Below are positions 5,703-10,248 of a DNA stretch of 10,248 nt, one piece after another. Location of the stretch: contig JAPKXT010000126.1 of NCBI GenBank assembly GCA_026394695.1, forward strand, positions 1 to 10,248. The letters run 5' to 3'. A program made the translations under genes and the position numbers. Under the pieces are notes generated by a model. The model was not told the DNA's origin and searched no databases. It saw nothing but the letters and a program-made list of their open reading frames with translations. Position 1 is the first letter of the stretch. Each line of letters starts with the position of its first letter. The stretch comes from Methanoregula sp. GTDB taxonomy: Archaea > Halobacteriota > Methanomicrobia > Methanomicrobiales > Methanospirillaceae.

Positions 5703-6712
5703 ACCAGTTCTTCCCTCAGATCAATAATCTGGGTCATCTCAGGTCCCGTGGAGATGAGGGTGATGGGGCTGCCAATATCCTCTTCAGCGATCTTTAAAAA
5801 GTCCTTTGCCTTTTTAGTCAGTTTCCCGTAATCAGTCACCCCAAAACAGCTTTTATCCACACGATCGATCCCGGTAATTGCCGCTTGGGTACATCCATTG
5901 ATCATCGCTGAATACCGGGCCATTCCCCCATCCCAGCAACCAATACGCCGCTTCCGGTGGGTCACGGTCCCAAACTCCTGGATACCCATCGAATCTGATT
6001 TTTCAGAGGTCATCTCTGTACTGAACGGACCTTCTCCAACCCGGGTGGGATATGCCTTGAAAACAACAATCACCTCATCAATTTTTGTCGGCCCCACACC
6101 GTTGTCAGCAGCAATCTGGGACGCTGATGTATCTTTACTCGTGACAAAAGGATACGTCCCATAGTACAGAGAGATGCCAAAACCCTGCGTCCCTTCAAGG
6201 AGTACTGTCCTGCCTTGTTTCAGCTCATCATCAATCGCTTGTGGAACGTCAAGCAGGTATTCGGCAAGCTCTGGCACATCCTTTGCCTGAGGAGAGATCC
6301 TCATTACCCGGTCTGAATTTGCAGGTCCGCATCCTGATCCGGTACTACCAATCTTCTTTGACAAGTGGGCACTTCCCTTATCCCGGACTATGTGATCTTC
6401 GGTAATTATACCGCAGCGTTTGTCAACAAATACTCTGCCTTTCACATCCAGCATTTCGACTTCGTGTTTCAGAACACGGGGATCGACAAGCACACCGCTG
6501 CCAATACAGAGTTTGGCCTCTTTATAAACAAAACCGGAAGGGACCATGCGAACACCATATTCACGGTCTCCAACCTGAACAGTGTGTCCAGCATTCGGCC
6601 CCACACCGCCGCGGGAGATGATAACGGGTTTGTCCTTACACGCAATATGGGCAACAATCTTCCCCTTTCCCTCATCTCCAAAAAATCCACCAACGATGAT
6701 CGTGCAACTCAT
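5699..6712 (-). CDS. purA: adenylosuccinate synthetase, archaeal short form
   Basis: PurA uses GTP to join aspartate to IMP, giving adenylosuccinate, the first step from IMP to AMP. The 337-residue protein has GGFFGDEGKGK at 8-18 (catalytic D13), GPNAGHTV with catalytic H43, GSTGSGCGPA at 122-131, LLEGTQGFG at 171-179, SKDTSASQ, the RVGEGPFSTE loop, EFGTVTHRKRRIGCWD at 246-261 and the guanine-binding STGPE near 321. It is about 90 residues shorter than bacterial and eukaryotic enzymes, a known feature of many archaeal PurA proteins, so this is not truncation. ATG 6712 has no Shine-Dalgarno sequence. A TATA-like CTTTATTTTG about 35 bases upstream suggests a nearly leaderless mRNA. It is the first gene of a six-gene overlapping operon ending at pdxT. 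Confidence 0.95.
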   Translation of the reverse strand: MSCTIIVGGFFGDEGKGKIVAHIACKDKPVIISRGGVGPNAGHTVQVGDREYGVRMVPSGFVYKEAKLCIGSGVLVDPRVLKHEVEMLDVKGRVFVDKRCGIITEDHIVRDKGSAHLSKKIGSTGSGCGPANSDRVMRISPQAKDVPELAEYLLDVPQAIDDELKQGRTVLLEGTQGFGISLYYGTYPFVTSKDTSASQIAADNGVGPTKIDEVIVVFKAYPTRVGEGPFSTEMTSEKSDSMGIQEFGTVTHRKRRIGCWDGGMARYSAMINGCTQAAITGIDRVDKSCFGVTDYGKLTKKAKDFLKIAEEDIGSPITLISTGPEMTQIIDLREELV

Positions 6713-6742
6713 TGTAATATCAAGTAGTATTGATCGAGGTGC

Positions 6743-6752
6743 AAAATAAAGT
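6743..6752 (-). promoter_or_regulatory. TATA-like promoter of the purA operon
   Basis: On the minus strand AAGGATACTTTATTTTGC places a TATA-like CTTTATTTTG about 35 bases before ATG 6712, preceded by a purine-rich possible BRE. Transcription would start near 6722 with a leader of about ten bases. A second T/A-rich site (TTATAATC, near 6790) is an alternative. Confidence 0.4.
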
Positions 6753-6759
6753 ATCCTTT

Positions 6760-6776
6760 GTAAGGGTTTCCTTTAC
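6760..6776. repeat. short inverted repeat upstream of the purA TATA box
   Basis: GTAAGGG (6760-6766) and CCTTTAC (6770-6776) form a 7-position dyad around TTT, with one non-Watson-Crick pair. It lies just upstream of the purA TATA-like box, where an activator or repressor could bind. The unit is short and could be chance. Confidence 0.3.
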
Positions 6777-6799
6777 GCGGGAATATGATTATAAGGTAT

Positions 6800-6814
6800 A
6801 AAAAATGGTTTTTT
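6800..6814 (-). terminator. T-tract terminator after the aminotransferase gene
   Basis: About 20 bases beyond the aminotransferase stop, the minus strand reads AAAAAACCATTTTTT followed by ATACC. Archaeal RNA polymerase terminates at such T-runs, and the A6/T6 arms can also pair. It separates the orc1/cdc6 operon from the purA operon. Confidence 0.45.
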
Positions 6815-6832
6815 GGATATATATCAGATCTT

Positions 6833-7990
6833 TCATAAACCATTCAGGAAAGTTTCTATCCGGCCGAGGGCTTCAGTGAGTTGCTTTCTGGAAACCGCAT
6901 ATGCACAGCGCAGATGGTAATCTCCTCCCACACCAAAGACACTTCCCGGTACTACGGCAACCCGCTGCTCTTTCAGCAGTCTTTCGGCAAACTCTGTATC
7001 GGAAAGCCCGGTCCCTTTTACTGAGGGGAATGCGTAGAATGCCCCCTCTGGGACGTGGGTTGGAAGACCAACGCGATTTAACCCTGATACGAACATGTTG
7101 CGCCTTAAACGGTACTCGTTCACCATAGTGTTTTTATCCTCTTCAGCAGAACGGATCGCTTCAAGAGCACCGATCTGTCCCATAACGGGTGCGCAAAGCA
7201 TCACGTACTGGTGGATCTTGAGGGCTGCTTCACAGAGATCTTTCGGTGCGCAGAGATACCCCACACGCCATCCTGTCATAGCATACGCCTTAGAAAAGCC
7301 GTTGAGGGTAATTGTCCGCTCCCAGAGATCGCTTACCGTGCCTGCAGCAACATGTCTCCCGTCGTAGGTAAGTTCTGCATATACTTCATCGGTGATAAGC
7401 AGCAGATCATTATCAATTATAATATCAGCGATCGCTTCAAGATCTTTCCGGTTCATCACTGCGCCTGTCGGATTGTTCGGGAAGTTGATCATCAGCCCTT
7501 TTGTTTTCCTGGTTATCTTTTCCTGCAGCGTGTCGGGGTTGAGTTTAAAGTTGTCAGCTTCTGTGCATTCAACAGGAACCGGTAGACCACCTGCCAGCGT
7601 AACACAGGGTGCGTAAGAGACATAACTCGGCTGTGCGATAAGAACTTCATCACCTGGATCAACAATTGCCCGGATCGCGATATCGAGCGCTTCTGATACA
7701 CCACTTGTGATGATAATTTCATCATCACTGTTATAGTGAAGATTATATTGCTGTTTTAAGTGGCTGGAGAGTGTTTCACGGAGCGCAGGCAGACCTTTGT
7801 TTGGAGTGTAGGATGTCACGCCCTGCTCAATTGAGTAAATGCTTGATTCGCAGATATTCCATGGGGTACGAAAATCGGGTTCACCAACACCTAAAGATAT
7901 GACATCCTCCATCGTGAGAGCCAGGTCAAAGAATTTTCTGATCCCCGATGGCGGGATGCTGTTTGCACGTTCAGAAATAAAATTCCGCAT
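6833..7990 (-). CDS. PLP-dependent aminotransferase, fold type I (AspC-like)
   Basis: This 385-residue aminotransferase of the aspartate/aromatic (class I/II) superfamily moves an amino group between an amino acid and a 2-oxo acid using PLP. The fold-type-I landmarks are present: LGVGEPDF at 33-40, YTPNKGLPALRE at 61-72, the PNNPTG loop with N173, D201 and Y204 in TDEVYAE, the Schiff-base lysine K234 in NGFSKAYAMTGWRVGY, and R361 in YHLRCAYAVS, which binds the substrate carboxylate. Substrate choice cannot be read reliably; aspartate, aromatic or branched acids are possible. It lacks the appearance of L-threonine-phosphate decarboxylase. ATG 7990 is well supported by AGGTGA (8000-7995), 4 bases upstream and abutting the stop of the Lrp gene, so both are one transcript. 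The pairing with Lrp suggests regulation by an amino acid. Its cofactor is made by PdxS/PdxT of the next operon. Confidence 0.9.
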   Translation of the reverse strand: MRNFISERANSIPPSGIRKFFDLALTMEDVISLGVGEPDFRTPWNICESSIYSIEQGVTSYTPNKGLPALRETLSSHLKQQYNLHYNSDDEIIITSGVSEALDIAIRAIVDPGDEVLIAQPSYVSYAPCVTLAGGLPVPVECTEADNFKLNPDTLQEKITRKTKGLMINFPNNPTGAVMNRKDLEAIADIIIDNDLLLITDEVYAELTYDGRHVAAGTVSDLWERTITLNGFSKAYAMTGWRVGYLCAPKDLCEAALKIHQYVMLCAPVMGQIGALEAIRSAEEDKNTMVNEYRLRRNMFVSGLNRVGLPTHVPEGAFYAFPSVKGTGLSDTEFAERLLKEQRVAVVPGSVFGVGGDYHLRCAYAVSRKQLTEALGRIETFLNGL

Positions 7991-7999
7991 ATCCTCACC

Positions 8000-8491
8000 T
8001 TAGAACGAGTAGGGGAGGCGTTCTGCTTCCTGTTGTTCAAAAAGCACGTTGCCATTTTCCTTATATGACTTCATGATTATATGTGTCGCCGTTTCACGGA
8101 TCCGGTCCATAGGTGCCACATGTTCGGATACAAAACGGGAAACTTCCTGCATATTCTTTCCGGTTACAAGGAGCTGGAGATCATAGGTACCGGTCATCAG
8201 ACGCAGTGTTTTTACCTGCCTGAACCGGGAAAGCCTTTCTGCTATCCGGTCATAACCAAAATCGCGTTCGGGACTTACCTTGAGCTCGATGATTGAAGCG
8301 ACCTCGCTGTTACCTGCCATCTCCCAGTTGATAACGGTAGTATATTTACGGATCACACCGGCATCTTCGAGTGCATGGATCCGTACCTCCACTTCAGCGG
8401 AAGTTAGCTTCGTCATCGTTGCAATTTCGTCTGCGGAGAGTCTGCTGTTATCCTCAAGAATACGGAGAAGTTCTAGATCCTTTTCATCCAT
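8000..8491 (-). CDS. Lrp/AsnC-family transcriptional regulator
   Basis: This 163-residue regulator has an N-terminal winged helix-turn-helix (about 1-55: MDEKDLELLRILEDNSRLSA, then EIATMTKL...VEVRIHALEDAGVIRKYTTVIN). A C-terminal RAM (ACT-like) domain (about 66-150) follows, with VKTLRLMTGTYDLQLLVTGK and a conserved-looking turn GTYD. Lrp proteins assemble as dimers and octamers and change DNA binding when the RAM domain binds an amino acid. The ATG 8491 start is fixed by AGGTGAT (8503-8497), a full match to the anti-Shine-Dalgarno sequence, 5 bases upstream and overlapping the orc1/cdc6 stop codon. It lies between orc1/cdc6 and the aminotransferase, so a role in controlling the aminotransferase or its own operon is likely but inferred. 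The effector is unknown. Confidence 0.93.
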   Translation of the reverse strand: MDEKDLELLRILEDNSRLSADEIATMTKLTSAEVEVRIHALEDAGVIRKYTTVINWEMAGNSEVASIIELKVSPERDFGYDRIAERLSRFRQVKTLRLMTGTYDLQLLVTGKNMQEVSRFVSEHVAPMDRIRETATHIIMKSYKENGNVLFEQQEAERLPYSF

Positions 8492-8497
8492 AACTCA

Positions 8498-9790
8498 TCA
8501 CCTGAACCATGTTTTTAACCATTTTGCTTCCATTTGCTTCACGTCAAGGTCCTTTAACCCGTTCAGTCGTGGATCCTTCAGTACAACCTCGCGGATCTTG
8601 CCCGTGTTTGAATCAAACCACATCTCTTTTGTTCTGCCATACCGCCCGCGGCTTACCACACGGGTGTTGATTACACCAAGCATGTTTAACTCAGATATGA
8701 GATCTGTAATACGGCGATGAGTGAGAACATCAAGTTCAATGCTCGGTGCAATATCCTGATAAATACGTGAAACTTCCCCGCTTGTAAAAATATTCTGTCC
8801 CAGCTGCTCAAGTATAAGCATAGAGAAAAGGATCAATTTACTCTGGGTGGGAAGTGTCGCGATGCATTCAATCATACTATCCGTCTCGATCTTTGCCTGG
8901 GCCTGCTTCACGTGCTCTTCTTTTACCTGAGTTGATTCGTCGCGATCGGCAAGCTCACCGGAAATTCTCAAAAGGTCAAGCGCACGACGGGCATCTCCAT
9001 GCTCCTGAGCTGCAAGAGCTGAACAGAGCGGGATAACCCCTTCAGCTATGGCACCTGGCATGAATGCCGCGTCAGAGCGCTGAGCGAGAATGTCAACAAG
9101 CTGTGGGGCATTGTAGGGCGGGAAAACTATCTCCTCTTCAGAGAGAGAGGAGAGGACACGGGGATCTAAGAAATCTTTAAAGCTAAGATCGTTTGAAATG
9201 CCGATAATACTGACCTTGGAATTTTTAAGATCGGAATTGATACGTGTAAGATTATAAAGCGTATCGTCACCACTCTTTTTTACAAGTTTATCAATCTCAT
9301 CAAGCACAATAACGAGAACTCCGCCACCGGCTTCGAGTTGGTTTTTGAGCTCGGCATATACCTGATCCGTGGGCCAGCCAGTCATCGGGATGTGCGTCCG
9401 GGTTTTATCGCTTGCGACATCGTCCATTCCGTAAAGATTTTTTGCAATCTGGGCAAGTACCCGGTATTGAGTATCAATTACTTCGCAGTTCAAATGAACA
9501 ATCTGGCAGATGGTGCCCATCTTACTACTTGCCTTTTCAAGCTCCGAACCAACGTAACGGACACAGGCCGTCTTACCGGTCCCGGTCTTGCCATAAATAA
9601 GAATATTTGATGGTGTTTCATTTCTGAGTGACGGTGCCAGGATGGAGGCAACATTATCAATCTGAGGTTTGCGATGGGGAAGGATCTGTGGACGGTAGGA
9701 GTGTCTCAGCACTTCACGGTCGCGGAATATCTTGTTATTTGCAAGGTACTTTTTAAATAGCCCAGTAGAGGGATCATCTGTTTCTGGCAT
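8498..9790 (-). CDS. cdc6: Orc1/Cdc6 replication initiator
   Basis: This 430-residue archaeal origin-binding AAA+ ATPase recognises origin recognition boxes and loads the MCM helicase. It has Walker A GKTGTGKT at 67-74, Walker B VLDEID at 162-167, sensor 1 GISND at 197-201, and an initiator-specific region around SFKDFLDPRVLSSL (203-216). Sensor 2 is GDARRALDLL at 265-274, with R268 or R269 as the sensor. A C-terminal winged-helix domain runs from about 315, with TSGEVSRIYQDIA and HRRITDLISELNMLGVI. The length suits the family. The reading frame extends 39 codons upstream, but that part crosses the promoter and an ORB-like element and looks non-coding. ATG 9790 begins the family-typical region leading to LFKKYLANNKIFRDREVL. 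No Shine-Dalgarno sequence precedes it. It heads an operon with Lrp and the aminotransferase and faces away from the putative origin. Confidence 0.95.
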   Translation of the reverse strand: MPETDDPSTGLFKKYLANNKIFRDREVLRHSYRPQILPHRKPQIDNVASILAPSLRNETPSNILIYGKTGTGKTACVRYVGSELEKASSKMGTICQIVHLNCEVIDTQYRVLAQIAKNLYGMDDVASDKTRTHIPMTGWPTDQVYAELKNQLEAGGGVLVIVLDEIDKLVKKSGDDTLYNLTRINSDLKNSKVSIIGISNDLSFKDFLDPRVLSSLSEEEIVFPPYNAPQLVDILAQRSDAAFMPGAIAEGVIPLCSALAAQEHGDARRALDLLRISGELADRDESTQVKEEHVKQAQAKIETDSMIECIATLPTQSKLILFSMLILEQLGQNIFTSGEVSRIYQDIAPSIELDVLTHRRITDLISELNMLGVINTRVVSRGRYGRTKEMWFDSNTGKIREVVLKDPRLNGLKDLDVKQMEAKWLKTWFR

Positions 9791-9791
9791 A

Positions 9792-9822
9792 ATGACACTA
9801 AGGATCTGACACTTAGTGACAT
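9792..9822. repeat. imperfect 11-bp inverted repeat in the orc1/cdc6 leader
   Basis: The arms ATGACACTAAG (9792-9802) and CTTAGTGACAT (9812-9822) are inverted copies with one mismatch around a 9-base centre. In the minus-strand transcript they would form a hairpin ending 1 base before the ATG at 9790. The same stretch also holds the direct pair TGACACTAAG and TGACACTTAG (9793 and 9807). It could be an RNA hairpin that limits translation or a DNA site for a dimeric regulator. Confidence 0.5.
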
Positions 9823-9847
9823 AAGATAAAAAAACGATCGGTTTGTT

Positions 9848-9858
9848 CCTTTTATAAA
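9848..9858 (-). promoter_or_regulatory. TATA box of the orc1/cdc6 operon
   Basis: The minus strand reads TTTATAAAAGG at 9858-9848, a strong archaeal TATA box. Transcription would start near 9827, giving a leader of about 37 bases that contains the inverted repeat. The box shares its first four bases with an ORB-like element, so initiator binding would compete with TBP/TFB. Confidence 0.55.
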
Positions 9859-9878
9859 CCCCATTTGTTCCTGTGGAA
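9855..9878 (-). promoter_or_regulatory. ORB-like element 1, at the orc1/cdc6 promoter
   Basis: Read on the minus strand this starts TTCCACAGGAA and ends ATGGGGTTTA. It matches the ORB-like element at 10217 in 16 of 24 positions by hand alignment, including TTCCA, GAA and the GGGGT G-string typical of archaeal origin recognition boxes. It is directly joined to the TATA box, suggesting that Orc1/Cdc6 represses its own gene. Confidence 0.55.
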
Positions 9879-9889
9879 TTGGTCCAATT
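9877..9889. repeat. 13-base perfect palindrome AATTGG-T-CCAATT
   Basis: AATTGG and CCAATT flank a single T and overlap the inner end of ORB-like element 1. Two copies of CAATTTAC follow at 9885-9892 and 9897-9904, 12 bases apart. Such short symmetric and direct repeats are common around origins and promoters. No specific binder can be named. Confidence 0.4.
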
Positions 9890-10031
9890 TACGACACAAT
9901 TTACCAATAACGTCCAAATATTTTAATTGTAATTTTTTTATTTATTTCTGAGGTTAACAAGTATTCCAGAAAATATATACAAATATAAGTGTTATTCCTG
10001 ATTTTAAGTGTTTTCCATTTTGTTGTAGGGA

Positions 10032-10055
10032 GGGACCCCTTAATTTCGTGTGGAA
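10032..10055 (-). promoter_or_regulatory. ORB-like element 2
   Basis: On the minus strand it starts TTCCACACGAAAT and ends AAGGGGTCCC. By hand alignment it matches the element at 10217-10240 in 19 of 24 positions, in inverted orientation, sharing TTCCA, GAAAT, AAGGGGT and the final CC. This pattern of a dyad half followed by a G-string is that of archaeal origin recognition boxes bound by Orc1/Cdc6. Confidence 0.65.
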
Positions 10056-10061
10056 ATCGTG

Positions 10062-10190
10062 AATTGAGCAAGTTTAATAAAAAATATTAATGAAATAAGC
10101 TCATTTAATTTTCAACTTTTAAGTATTTAAATATTTCATCAAGAAAAATCTACTTTTTTATTTAAAGAAAGGATAAATTGCGATATTCAG
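10062..10190. other. very AT-rich stretch, candidate duplex unwinding element
   Basis: Between the two inverted ORB-like elements the sequence is dominated by A and T, with runs such as TTTAATAAAAAATATTAATG and TATTTAAATATTTC. No reading frame or RNA gene is evident. Its position between inverted ORBs suits the site of first strand opening. Confidence 0.5.
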
Positions 10191-10198
10191 CCCAAATG

Positions 10199-10220
10199 GG
10201 AAAGCTATACCATGCTTTCC
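10199..10220. repeat. inverted repeat abutting ORB-like element 3
   Basis: GGAAAGC (10199-10205) and GCTTTCC (10214-10220) are perfect 7-bp arms with an 8-base spacer. The right arm overlaps the first bases of ORB-like element 3, so the dyad may extend the initiator contact or bind a second protein. Confidence 0.45.
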
Positions 10221-10240
10221 AGTGGAAATAAAGGGGTACC
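10217..10240 (+). promoter_or_regulatory. ORB-like element 3
   Basis: On the plus strand it starts TTCCAGTGGAAAT and ends AAAGGGGTACC. It has the dyad TTCCA-x-TGGAA and the G-string found in archaeal origin recognition boxes. It is the closest of the three to the published consensus as I recall it, and it faces opposite to the other two. It lies 8 bases from the window edge. Confidence 0.68.
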
Positions 10241-10248
10241 TGCTTTTT

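Larger units (their letters stand above)
9855..10248. other. putative chromosomal replication origin beside orc1/cdc6
   Basis: This gene-free, strongly AT-rich stretch lies directly upstream of the initiator gene, the usual place for archaeal origins. It holds three ORB-like elements, two AT-rich segments (about 9890-10016 and 10062-10190) and several short repeats. The ORBs at 10032-10055 (minus) and 10217-10240 (plus) flank the second AT-rich segment with their TTCC ends pointing inward and G-strings outward. This matches the known arrangement of inverted ORBs around an unwinding element. The region may continue beyond the window edge. Confidence 0.65.

Noticed and set aside
5699..6712. PurA as a truncated enzyme because it is about 90 residues short
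   Set aside because: All catalytic motifs are present and many archaeal PurA proteins share this shorter length.
6833..7990. Reading the aminotransferase as L-threonine-phosphate decarboxylase supplying CbiB
   Set aside because: The motifs (PNNPTG, TDEVYAE, NGFSKAYAMTGWRVGY) fit ordinary aspartate-type aminotransferases, and the gene is coupled to lrp in a different operon from cbiB.
9791..9907. N-terminal extension of Orc1/Cdc6 to position 9907
   Set aside because: These 39 codons cross the TATA box, an ORB-like element and the leader hairpin, and the family-typical protein begins at ATG 9790.
10018..10041. A fourth ORB-like element on the plus strand (TTCCATTTTG... followed by GGGAGGG)
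   Set aside because: It lacks the GAA core, the G-string is split and shifted, and it overlaps element 2; probably chance.
1..10248. rRNA, tRNA, CRISPR arrays, insertion sequences and defence or toxin systems
   Set aside because: I looked for tRNA-like ends, regularly spaced repeats, transposase motifs and paired small toxin-antitoxin genes on both strands and saw none.

Overview
The window most likely comes from a methanogenic euryarchaeon of the Methanomicrobia, probably Methanomicrobiales (Methanoregula or a relative). The evidence is the archaeal short form of adenylosuccinate synthetase, an Orc1/Cdc6 initiator followed by an Lrp-type regulator, a CbiB cobamide enzyme, TATA-type promoters, and ribosome binding sites matching AGGTGAT. 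The genus is inferred from protein style, not from a search.

Layout. Positions 1-2200 look like accessory DNA under decay. They hold the first codons of an unidentified minus-strand gene at the window edge, a small YHS-domain metal-binding protein, a flavodoxin gene broken by one extra base, a coding-like NTF2/SnoaL remnant directly behind it, and an intact AlkD-type DNA glycosylase. The 340-base gap from 2188 to 2527 has no intact gene but two minus-strand stretches that read like pieces of a lost membrane protein.

Positions 2528-6712 hold a tight minus-strand operon read as purA, a Trm112-like zinc protein, an uncharacterised membrane-anchored protein, cbiB, pdxS and pdxT. Nearly every junction overlaps (4, -14 or 1 depending on start choice, 19, 4 and 11 bases). 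It joins AMP synthesis, a methyltransferase activator, cobamide assembly and PLP synthesis in one transcript.

Positions 6833-9790 hold a second minus-strand operon: orc1/cdc6, an Lrp/AsnC regulator and a PLP-dependent aminotransferase. The gaps are 6 to 9 bases and the Shine-Dalgarno sites overlap or abut the preceding stop codons.

Positions 9791-10248 are non-coding and AT-rich and look like a replication origin beside its initiator gene. I find three origin recognition box (ORB)-like elements of about 24 bases with a shared TTCCA...GAA...GGGGT pattern. Two of them flank a very AT-rich stretch in inverted orientation. The third abuts and overlaps the TATA box of orc1/cdc6, suggesting autoregulation. 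An inverted repeat sits in the likely 5' leader of orc1/cdc6. I see no rRNA, tRNA, CRISPR array, insertion sequence or known defence system.
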